64,000 bases of DNA, taken from the NCBI GenBank assembly GCA_944388995.1, contig CALXKN010000002.1, forward strand, positions 109,921 through 173,920, in the 5' to 3' direction. Made by a program: the position numbers and the translations under genes. The stretch's first letter is position 1; each line of letters begins with the position of its first letter. Origin of the DNA: an uncultured Spirochaetota bacterium. GTDB lineage: Bacteria; Spirochaetota; Spirochaetia; JAFGXN01. Below are positions 17,958 to 24,345 of this stretch, piece after piece. Below the pieces are notes generated by a model. It made no database searches, was not told the DNA's origin, and saw only the letters and a list, made by a program, of their open reading frames with translations.

Positions 17958-18029
17958 GGTTCCTTCGTCTAGTGGTCAGGACGTGAGATTCTCATTCTTA
18001 AAACAGGGGTTCGACTCCCCTAGGAACTG
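17958..18029 (+). tRNA. tRNA-Glu (anticodon CTC)
   Basis: A 72-base tRNA, 3 bases after tRNA-Gln. The acceptor stem GGTTCCT pairs with AGGAACT (first pair G-T), the anticodon loop is TTCTCAT (CTC, reads GAG), and the T stem-loop is AGGGG-TTCGACT-CCCCT. The discriminator is G; CCA is not encoded. Confidence 0.93.
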
Positions 18030-18033
18030 TTTG

Positions 18034-18058
18034 ACGCTCCCGCGCGGGAGCGTTTTTT
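18034..18058 (+). terminator. Terminator of the tRNA-Gln/Glu transcript
   Basis: Perfect 20-base palindrome (ACGCTCCCGC and its complement, 18034-18053) followed by T's to 18058. The T run overlaps the stop codon of the convergent RmuC-like gene (18057-18059). Confidence 0.92.
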
Positions 18059-19220
18059 AGTGTCCCTCCTCTTCTTCCTGAACTCTGCGAACGAGCCGGT
18101 CCAGCAGTTCGCTTTCCCGCTCCGGAGTGTTAATCAGATTCTGCAGACCGGCGGCGGAAACCGCTTTCGCGCGGATTTGCCCCCGTCTGACCTCCACGTC
18201 GGCGGCCAGCTTTGCCGGCAGCCGTTTCTCTTCCCCCAAAACGGAGAGCCCCTGTTCCGCCGCCAGCAGATTCAGCGCGTTCTGTCTGCGGATGTGGGAA
18301 TCAAACCGCGCAATCAGGCTGACGGTTTGTTCCCGTTCGGAGGGATCATACTGCCCGGCGGCAGCGTACTTTTCGATTTCCTTAAAGGCGGCCGCCAGCG
18401 GTTCAAGGCTTTCGGGTGAAACAACCAAAAAGGTGAAGCCGTCCTGAAAGTAAAGCTGCGTTTTCAGTTCGGTCAGGTTGGAGGCGGGAACGACAATGAC
18501 GGCCATGCGGAAAATCCGCTTTTCCAATCCGCTTCCGAGAATTTTAGCCGCCGTCGATTCAACCTGATTCCTGATATAAGTTCCCGGATTTTTCTCGCCG
18601 GTCTTTTTGGCGTCGAAAAGAATGTACTGATCCAGAAAACCGACAAGGGCGTCCGGCCTGAACTTGACAAATTCATCGGGAAGATCGGTGTTGCAGTAAA
18701 ACGGAAAAGCCGTCGCAGGAGCCGCGCAAATCCCGCGGAGTTTGGCCTGAACACTGCGTTCATGATCGTTCCAAAGACGGGCGCGGTTCTCCTCGTCCCG
18801 GCGGCGGCGTTCGCGTTCCTCCTCAAGCACCCGCTCCTGCTCGCTGCGGAGCGCCTTCACTGCGCTGCTGAGTTCTCCGATACGGTTATCGGTCTGCGCG
18901 TCGCGGAGCTTTTCGTCTGCCCGGAAAAGCGAAATTTGCTTGTGAAGCTCCTCCGCCTGACGCGACAGAATTTCGTTGCGGCTGCGTTCCTTGAAAATCT
19001 GCCCGCGCATCTCCCCGGCGGCGGCCTCTTTCTCCGCCAGCTCCCGGCTCAAACGGATATTCTCTTCCCGGCGGCGGACGCTCTCTTCCTTCAGCATCTC
19101 CACCGTCTCAAGCAGCAGCGGCGGCGACTTCTCCCCGCGGCGGGCAAAAATCCACAGAACGCCGAAAACGGCCGTCGAGACGCAAAAAAACGCGGCCGCC
19201 GCGAACAAAATCCACTCCAT
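18057..19220 (-). CDS. RmuC-like PD-(D/E)xK nuclease family protein, membrane-anchored
   Basis: This is a 387-residue protein with one N-terminal membrane segment (MEWILFAAAAFFCVSTAVFG), a long charged coiled coil (about residues 40-165, rich in Glu/Arg/Lys), and a globular domain. The domain contains FRPDALVGFL...YILFDAKKTGEK, the D...DAK layout of the PD-(D/E)xK nuclease fold, as in RmuC. RmuC-family proteins limit recombination at DNA inversions; the exact role here is unknown. I chose ATG 19220, with SD AAGGAG and a proper membrane helix. A longer frame to 19313 would need an N-terminus that runs back across the divergent promoter of the next gene. Confidence 0.75.
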   Translation of the reverse strand: MEWILFAAAAFFCVSTAVFGVLWIFARRGEKSPPLLLETVEMLKEESVRRREENIRLSRELAEKEAAAGEMRGQIFKERSRNEILSRQAEELHKQISLFRADEKLRDAQTDNRIGELSSAVKALRSEQERVLEEERERRRRDEENRARLWNDHERSVQAKLRGICAAPATAFPFYCNTDLPDEFVKFRPDALVGFLDQYILFDAKKTGEKNPGTYIRNQVESTAAKILGSGLEKRIFRMAVIVVPASNLTELKTQLYFQDGFTFLVVSPESLEPLAAAFKEIEKYAAAGQYDPSEREQTVSLIARFDSHIRRQNALNLLAAEQGLSVLGEEKRLPAKLAADVEVRRGQIRAKAVSAAGLQNLINTPERESELLDRLVRRVQEEEEGH

Positions 19221-19277
19221 AAAAGCTCCTTCGGATAAAGTACTATAAACGGAAAAAAGGCGAAGGTCAACCGCGGT

Positions 19278-19306
19278 TTGACAATCGCAAGGTTTTGCGC
19301 TATAAT
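19278..19306 (+). promoter_or_regulatory. Perfect-consensus promoter, leaderless type
   Basis: TTGACA (19278-19283), exactly 17 bases, TATAAT (19301-19306), then 6 bases to the ATG of the lipoprotein at 19313. The predicted transcription start coincides with the A of the ATG. No SD. Confidence 0.88.
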
Positions 19307-19312
19307 CGCACA

Positions 19313-19840
19313 ATGAAACGGACGGTTCTGTTTATTTTAGGGTTACTGATTTTTGCGGCGTGCGGCGGTGAAACCGGCTCCGGAACGGCGGCGGTTTCCG
19401 GCGGAAAACTGTATCTTTTGTTTGACGAAGTGCAGCCGCTGACGGCTGAAGCCGTCCGCACGCGCGGCGAATGCGTTGCCGAAAACATCCGCATCGAAGC
19501 GGAGCGCCCCTCGGTCTACCACCTCTGTCTGGCGGCAGTGCGGCAGAACGAACGGCTGCAGCTGAAATTTGAAGGAACCGGCTCGGGAGTTACGCTCAGC
19601 GCCGCCTGTCTGACGCAGAACGCCGCGCCGGACCACAACTGGAACACCGCTTCCGTTGACGGGTACACCGACTGCACCAACGGCAACCTTTGCCGTTCCG
19701 GGTGGACGGATGCGTTTTGGGGTTTTTACGTCATGAAAGAAGGCGAAGACCCGCGCTTTTCCGATACGGGATTGGCCTCCTGTCCGTTGGAAGAGAACCT
19801 CTCCGTCGTGCTGATGTTTTCCCGCGTAGATCCGGATTAA
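19313..19840 (+). CDS. Small lipoprotein, unknown function
   Basis: This is a 175-residue protein with a lipoprotein signal (MKRTVLFILGLLIFAAC, Cys17), so it is probably anchored to a membrane by acylated cysteine. The mature part is rich in cysteine (about seven more Cys), which suggests disulphides in the periplasm or on the surface. No family recognised. The start is fixed by the signal peptide. The frame also has an ATG 6 codons upstream at 19295, but that lies between the -35 and -10 elements. The mRNA is predicted to be leaderless. Terminator not seen; GC-rich repeats follow directly. Confidence 0.8.
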   Translation: MKRTVLFILGLLIFAACGGETGSGTAAVSGGKLYLLFDEVQPLTAEAVRTRGECVAENIRIEAERPSVYHLCLAAVRQNERLQLKFEGTGSGVTLSAACLTQNAAPDHNWNTASVDGYTDCTNGNLCRSGWTDAFWGFYVMKEGEDPRFSDTGLASCPLEENLSVVLMFSRVDPD

Positions 19841-19850
19841 AGGCGGCCGT

Positions 19851-20060
19851 TTGCGTTTTGCCTTGCGCGCCCCGCAGGCGGGGCCGGGCTTTCCGCTGCA
19901 ATTCGCAGCCTCCCGCCGCCCGCCTCCGCGGCAAAGCTGCCGCTTTGCCCTGCGCCGGTTTCCCGTCGGCCGCTCATTTCCGCTGCAATCCCTCGCGCCT
20001 TCGCAGGCAGCCGGCGTTTTTTCCGAATCCGGCTCCGCGCTGACGGAGTTCAAAAACCGT
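19851..20060. repeat. GC-rich palindromic block D between lipoprotein genes
   Basis: Non-coding gap of about 250 bases filled with hairpins: GCCCCGC-AG-GCGGGGC (19869-19884), GGCAAAGC-TGCC-GCTTTGCC (19930-19949), and the 13-mer TTTCCGCTGCAAT as a direct repeat at 19890 and 19977. Related in composition to blocks A-C but not clearly alignable with them. Open frames across it are shadows of the composition. Confidence 0.65.
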
Positions 20061-20093
20061 GTTGAAAGGCGGAACGCCTCCGCAGGTTTGCCG

Positions 20094-21653
20094 TCATTCC
20101 TCCCAGCGGAAAACAATCAGCCCCTGACCGTTGGAGGCGACGTACACCGTCTGATCATCACCGTCAGCGCCGACCTGAACAGCCGCGTCGGTCACTCGCG
20201 TCTCCTCAAAAGCCGTCAGAACGTTGTGGTAAGTGACCCACGAATCAACCAAATCGGAGGAGGTGAAGGTCAGTCCCGTGACGTCGGTGTACTGACGCAG
20301 TTCGGCAATGCTCAGCCCGCACTCCGTTCCCGCATAGAAAAGTTTTGTTTTGCCCGAGTTGATTTGACCGAAACGCAGAAAGGAAACGTTATCCGATTCC
20401 ATTCCCGCCAACGCCATTCCGTTGTCATATTCTTCGATGTAGTCAACGCTTTTTTCATTGACAAAACCGTCAACCTCATCGGTTCCGCCGCTGCCGTACT
20501 CCTTCCACAGCCGCACCGCCGACCGCCGGATCAGCCGTGCCGACTCGAAGGCCGCCGCCGTTCCGTTTTCATCCAGCCGCACCGCCGAAGAAAAAACCGT
20601 TGCGCCGCCGACCGTCGCCGCGTAGCGGAAGCGCCCGAAATCATCCAAAAACGGGATTGCGTCGGAGACGTCGCGGTCGCCGATTTTCCCGCCGTGAGAG
20701 GTCAGCGAAATCCCGTCGGCCGTCGCCGCGAAAATTCCGAACGGCTGCACCGAAACGCGGCGCACAAAGCGGCTGCGCAGCGTCCAGTCCGCCTCCGCCG
20801 CGCGGTTTCCGTCAACCGCATCGCGGAAATCGCCCGCCGCCTCGGAAGAGAAAAAGTACCACGGCCGCAGGTACGACTCCCAAACCGGCTGCCAGCCGGC
20901 AAACGAATCCGGCCGCGGCGTATACGCCAGACCGCCGCCGAAAGTCGCCGCGTAAATAACGCCGTCGTAAACGCAGATGTCGCACACCGTTGAAGATTTT
21001 AAACTGCCCGTGTAATGAGGCTCGATTTTGATCAGCCCCGCTTCGGCCGCAAACGCCGCGTCCGCCTTTTCCGCCGCCTTGTAACCGTCGTAAGTCAGAT
21101 CAGCGGCGCCCGTATAAAGTTTAAAGTCGTCGGCGGGAACATGAATCCACGAACCGCCGCCGTCTTCGGAAACATAAAACCCGTTTTTGTAAGTTCCCGC
21201 ATAAAGAACGCCGTTTTCGTCGGAGGTGACGCAGAGAAACTGAACGGCGGCGCCGTTACCCGGCGGATCGAGCTTTTCGGCGGTTTTTCCGTCCGGAAGC
21301 GGCAGCCTGAAAAGCCCCTTGTCGGAGGCAACAAACAAAACGTTTCCCGAAACCGCGTCGCTGACCGCGTGCAGCCCGAAAACCCGCACGTTTCCGCCGG
21401 TCTGCAGCCCGTCGGACTGGACGGGCTGCAGGCTGTCTCCCGACAGCCGCAGCAGTCCCTGTTGCGAACCGGCGAAAACCGTGCCGCCGGCAATTTCCGC
21501 CGAGTAAAAAATATTGGTCGGCGAATTGCCGGCGTAGGTGGTGTACGCCGTCTGCCGTCTCATCATTTTTCCGCCGATGGTGTTGTGAATATTCGGTTCC
21601 GTGCCGCAGCCGCCGATCAGAAAAACGGCCGCTAAAAAGAAAAAAAACTTCAT
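20094..21653 (-). CDS. Beta-propeller-like lipoprotein with Asp-box motif
   Basis: This is a 519-residue protein with a lipoprotein signal (MKFFFFLAAVFLIGGC, Cys16). The mature part shows repeated four-strand-like units of the form G-x-(V/L)-(F/Y)-A-(G/A)-(S/T), for example TVFAGSQQGLLRL, VLFVASDKGLFRL, VLYAGTYKNGFYVSEDGGGSW (an Asp-box, SxDGGxxW), VIYAATFGGGLAY, GIFAATADGISL and VYVASNGQGLIVF. This is typical of sialidase-type/BNR or two-component-regulator propellers that bind ligands or carbohydrates. No catalytic residues recognised. ATG 21653 is chosen because it gives a proper lipoprotein signal; a start at 21707 lies upstream of the predicted -10 (TATAAT, 15 bases before the ATG). Gene and radC face the same way with a 50-base gap. 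Confidence 0.8.
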   Translation of the reverse strand: MKFFFFLAAVFLIGGCGTEPNIHNTIGGKMMRRQTAYTTYAGNSPTNIFYSAEIAGGTVFAGSQQGLLRLSGDSLQPVQSDGLQTGGNVRVFGLHAVSDAVSGNVLFVASDKGLFRLPLPDGKTAEKLDPPGNGAAVQFLCVTSDENGVLYAGTYKNGFYVSEDGGGSWIHVPADDFKLYTGAADLTYDGYKAAEKADAAFAAEAGLIKIEPHYTGSLKSSTVCDICVYDGVIYAATFGGGLAYTPRPDSFAGWQPVWESYLRPWYFFSSEAAGDFRDAVDGNRAAEADWTLRSRFVRRVSVQPFGIFAATADGISLTSHGGKIGDRDVSDAIPFLDDFGRFRYAATVGGATVFSSAVRLDENGTAAAFESARLIRRSAVRLWKEYGSGGTDEVDGFVNEKSVDYIEEYDNGMALAGMESDNVSFLRFGQINSGKTKLFYAGTECGLSIAELRQYTDVTGLTFTSSDLVDSWVTYHNVLTAFEETRVTDAAVQVGADGDDQTVYVASNGQGLIVFRWEE

Positions 21654-21703
21654 GAAAGCCCCGTTTTCATTATAGCGCAAAAACCGAAAAAGGCAATCTT
21701 TTT

Positions 21704-22387
21704 TCACTCAATCAGACCGTGTTCGAGAAATGAAAAATAATCGCGCCCGTTAAAAACGATGTGGTCGAGAATTTTGATTCCCAGCAAATCTCCCGCCTTC
21801 CTCAATGCTTCGGTGATTTTTTTGTCGTCTTCGCTCGGCGTCAGCCGCCCCGACGGGTGGTTGTGAGCCGCAATCACGGCGTTGGCGCGCAGTCTGACGG
21901 CGTCGGCAAACACCTCGCGCGGGTGGATGAGGGTTCGGTTCAGCAGTCCCGTCGTCACCGGCCGGATGCGTATGATTTCGTTGGCGCCGTTGAGCAGAAC
22001 CGAGAGAAAGGTCTCCTGAGCGCGGTCGCCGTAGTGAATCAGAAACGGAACGACGTCTTTCGGGGAAGAGACGATTTTTTTCGGCGGGTAGAGGTATCGG
22101 CGCGCCAACTCGAATGCGGCCGCAATCAGCGCCGCCTTCGCCATTCCGATGCCGGAAATCGACTGCAGCTTTTCGATATCGGAAAAATCAAAGGTCTTGT
22201 CGCAGTGTCTCTGCAGCCGCAGCGCCAGATCCAGCACGCCGCACTGCCTGTTGCCGCTGCCCAAAAGGAGGGCGAAGAGTTCCCGGTCCGTCAGGGCGGC
22301 AATTCCGCAGCGCTTTGCCCGTTCCCGCGGCAGAAGCTCCTGCGGAGGAATTTGGCTGTAAACGGGTTTCGAATTTCTCATATCCAT
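21704..22387 (-). CDS. radC: RadC-family JAB/MPN domain protein
   Basis: This is a 227-residue protein with the RadC layout: an N-terminal helix-hairpin-helix segment (ELFALLLGSG, LQSISGIGMAKAALIAAAFELARR) and a C-terminal JAB1/MPN metallo-domain with AHNHPSGRLTPSEDDKKIT (His-x-His...Asp zinc site) and an upstream LLNGANEIIRI strand. The family's cellular role is still unclear despite its name. The start is ATG 22387 or the next in-frame ATG at 22381; a TTATAT -10-like box lies 3 bases before the first and 9 before the second, and there is no SD, so 22381 may be the real start. The 3' end lies 50 bases before the start of the propeller lipoprotein. Confidence 0.92.
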   Translation of the reverse strand: MDMRNSKPVYSQIPPQELLPRERAKRCGIAALTDRELFALLLGSGNRQCGVLDLALRLQRHCDKTFDFSDIEKLQSISGIGMAKAALIAAAFELARRYLYPPKKIVSSPKDVVPFLIHYGDRAQETFLSVLLNGANEIIRIRPVTTGLLNRTLIHPREVFADAVRLRANAVIAAHNHPSGRLTPSEDDKKITEALRKAGDLLGIKILDHIVFNGRDYFSFLEHGLIE

Positions 22388-22501
22388 CTGATATAAGGCA
22401 AAAAAAGAGTAAATTCCGAAGAATTTATTCCGAAAACGGCGGATTTTATGGTATTTTCTCTTTGGTTTATGTTATAATCAAGATATCTGAAGGAGTGTGT
22501 C

Positions 22502-23185
22502 ATGAAAAAAAAGTTGATTCTGACGCTTTTTGCGGCGGCGGGTATTTTTTCGTGCGAACTGTACGACGAAACGGCGGCGACGGTTAATTTCTGGGATTTT
22601 AAAAACGCTGTGGTTAAAGACTGGAAAGAGAATAAAGCCTCCTTCCTTCCCGTCGATTTTTCCGATGCGGAACTGACGGCCGCCTTAATTGAAAAATACG
22701 GAACAAAAAGCCGTTTTGCGACGCTCACCGAGAAAAATGAAGGAGCCGACCGCCTTTTGATCGGTTCGCCGGACGACGACTACTTCGGCTGTCTCTATTT
22801 TTACAAAAACTACACGGAAGAGGCTCCGCTGAAATCCGCACTCGGAACCTGGACCGGTTCGCTGCTGTACGTCACCTACTCGGCGGACAATCCGGTTTTG
22901 GGAATGATATCTCCCGACAGCGGCGTCGATTCGATTTTCTGCGCCTTCTGGGCGGAAGCCGAGCGCCGGAATAAAACAACGCCCGGCAAAATTGTCGTCA
23001 AAATCGATATGGACTGTATGACGAAGATCATTTTGGACGGTTATGCGTATTTTTACCCTCAGCTGAAAGACGGGAAAGAAATTCAGCGGGTCAACGGCGC
23101 TAATCTGGAAGGAATGTACATGACCGGATTTGACGTTACGTTTACAAAAAACGCCGCGGCGGAAGGAGAGGAGGCGCAAAAATGA
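22502..23185 (+). CDS. Lipoprotein, unknown function
   Basis: This is a 227-residue protein with a lipoprotein signal (MKKKLILTLFAAAGIFSC, Cys18). An SD (AAGGAG) and a TATAAT -10 (22473-22478) precede it. The mature part has alternating aromatic-rich strands (YFGCLYFYKNYTEE, LLYVTYSADNPVLGM, YAYFYPQL) and no recognised domain. It overlaps the next lipoprotein by 4 bases (ATGA). It heads the lipoprotein run that continues, with one internal promoter region at 23749, to 32546. Confidence 0.8.
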   Translation: MKKKLILTLFAAAGIFSCELYDETAATVNFWDFKNAVVKDWKENKASFLPVDFSDAELTAALIEKYGTKSRFATLTEKNEGADRLLIGSPDDDYFGCLYFYKNYTEEAPLKSALGTWTGSLLYVTYSADNPVLGMISPDSGVDSIFCAFWAEAERRNKTTPGKIVVKIDMDCMTKIILDGYAYFYPQLKDGKEIQRVNGANLEGMYMTGFDVTFTKNAAAEGEEAQK

Positions 23186-23712
23186 AAAAAACCGCATTGG
23201 CCGTTTTTGCGGCTCTCTGTCTGTCATGCAGTTTTATTGACGAGGCCAAAGCTATGGCGTTCCATTCCGACTGTTATCTGGCGCTGAAAGAGTATCTGAA
23301 GGAAGATCCCGCCGGAAAGTGGGAGAGCGCTTTTGTCGAAGAGGCGGGCGGAAAAACTTACTATTCGTTTAAATTTACGGAGGAAGCGCCTTTGACGGGG
23401 CACAAAACCGATTACCGCGGAACGGTTTCCGTTGTGTTTTACCGGAACGAGGCGGGAAAAGGGCGGATGGAGTACAACGTTGAAGCGGAGACTTTCACCT
23501 CCTCAATGCTGACGTCTTTGGGGGAAACGGAAGACCTTGTTTCCCACTGCCTTGTCAACGAACTGGGAACGGTGCTGGAAGGCTTCAGTCAGGTGCGCCG
23601 CTCCACCTCGTCGACGACGGTCGGCTATACCAACATCGCCAACCTGGAAGGCTATCTGATTCTGCTGCCGCTGCCCGAAGACGCATTTGCAACGGCGGAC
23701 GGGAAAAATTGA
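23182..23712 (+). CDS. Lipoprotein, unknown function
   Basis: This is a 176-residue protein with a lipoprotein signal (MKKTALAVFAALCLSC, Cys16), translationally coupled to the preceding lipoprotein. The mature part contains KTYYSFKFTEEAPLTGHKTDYRG-like beta strands and a YRNEAGKGRMEYNVEAE hairpin, suggesting a small beta-rich domain. It shares the aromatic, EEAPL-containing style with its upstream partner (residues YTEEAPLK there, FTEEAPLT here), so the two may be distant paralogues. No function assigned. Confidence 0.78.
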   Translation: MKKTALAVFAALCLSCSFIDEAKAMAFHSDCYLALKEYLKEDPAGKWESAFVEEAGGKTYYSFKFTEEAPLTGHKTDYRGTVSVVFYRNEAGKGRMEYNVEAETFTSSMLTSLGETEDLVSHCLVNELGTVLEGFSQVRRSTSSTTVGYTNIANLEGYLILLPLPEDAFATADGKN

Positions 23713-23748
23713 ACAAAAACAGTTATTTACCCGTTATTTAATAAAAAT

Positions 23749-23790
23749 TTGACAAAAAAATTTGCTTTCCTACAAATTCCGTGTTAGAAT
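23749..23790 (+). promoter_or_regulatory. Tandem promoters upstream of the duplicated lipoprotein module
   Basis: Two overlapping candidates: TTGACA (23749-23754) with TACAAA (23771-23776, spacer 16), and TTGCTT (23762-23767) with TAGAAT (23785-23790, spacer 17). Both precede a ~70-base leader. Confidence 0.65.
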
Positions 23791-23811
23791 ATCTTCGGAA
23801 ATAAAATGTTT

Positions 23812-23833
23812 TTGCCGGCGTTGAAGCCGGCAA
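23812..23833 (+). promoter_or_regulatory. 5' leader stem-loop of the lipoprotein operon
   Basis: Perfect 8-bp stem TTGCCGGC/GCCGGCAA with a six-base loop, in the untranslated leader 15 bases before the SD (GGGAG) of the gene at 23861. No T run follows, so it is more likely an mRNA-stability or protein-binding element than a terminator. Confidence 0.5.
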
Positions 23834-23860
23834 GTCAAAACGTCAAAAGGGAGATTTTTT

Positions 23861-24325
23861 ATGAAACGGATTTTTGCGGCATTTTTGGTTTTGGGTTTGG
23901 CGGTTGCGGGAGCGGCCTGCAAAGATACCAACGGAGACAAAGTTCTCTACGGCGATTGGGAAAACCGCAACACGGCGGGCACCGAATACACCAATAAAAT
24001 TCTGCGGATTGAAAAAGAAACGGAAGAGATGAAGAAGGACAAGGAGAACACCTTCGACGGCGTTTACAAAATGGCGTACATGATCGGCAACGAGATTGTC
24101 GAAGATTCCGTTATCGAAGGAAAGTGGCAGTTTCTTTCTTCGTACAACAAAGACAAAAAAGGCTTTATCAACCAAATCATGATGAAACCCGACGATTCCT
24201 CTCTGCGGGTTCAGACCTTCGAATTTCACTTTGACGGCAGTATGCTGATGTTCCTCGACCGGTCGGCGACGGTTCCCGTTACCGATTCCTATTATAAAGT
24301 TGAAAACGGCATTGCCGGATTCTGA
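23861..24325 (+). CDS. Small lipoprotein A1 (module copy 1)
   Basis: This is a 154-residue lipoprotein (MKRIFAAFLVLGLAVAGAAC, Cys20). The mature part contains GDWENRNT, a charged helix, FDGVYKMAYMIGNEIVEDSVIEGKWQF and a strand-rich end (RVQTFEFHFDGSMLMFLDRS). It is clearly paralogous to the protein at 29749 (FDGVYKLAY, SVTEGVWRI, QRFDLSFDGDRLILADF). The overall look (W near the start, GxW repeats, beta strands) is reminiscent of small calycin/lipocalin-like lipoproteins, which is only a suggestion. It is followed 20 bases later by the large lipoprotein B1. Confidence 0.8.
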   Translation: MKRIFAAFLVLGLAVAGAACKDTNGDKVLYGDWENRNTAGTEYTNKILRIEKETEEMKKDKENTFDGVYKMAYMIGNEIVEDSVIEGKWQFLSSYNKDKKGFINQIMMKPDDSSLRVQTFEFHFDGSMLMFLDRSATVPVTDSYYKVENGIAGF

Positions 24326-24345
24326 TGTCGGAAACGGAGGTTTTT

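Noticed and set aside
18057..19313. N-terminal extension of the RmuC-like protein to 19313
   Set aside because: It would cross the divergent perfect-consensus promoter, and the membrane helix directly follows ATG 19220.
19890..19989. Short direct repeats (13-mer twice) considered as a CRISPR remnant
   Set aside because: Only two copies, no regular spacer series and no cas genes; no CRISPR array seen anywhere in the window.
19851..20993. A 380-residue plus-strand frame starting in the GC-rich block and running under the propeller lipoprotein
   Set aside because: Arg/Pro-rich shadow; begins in a hairpin-rich repeat and overlaps a convincing gene on the other strand.
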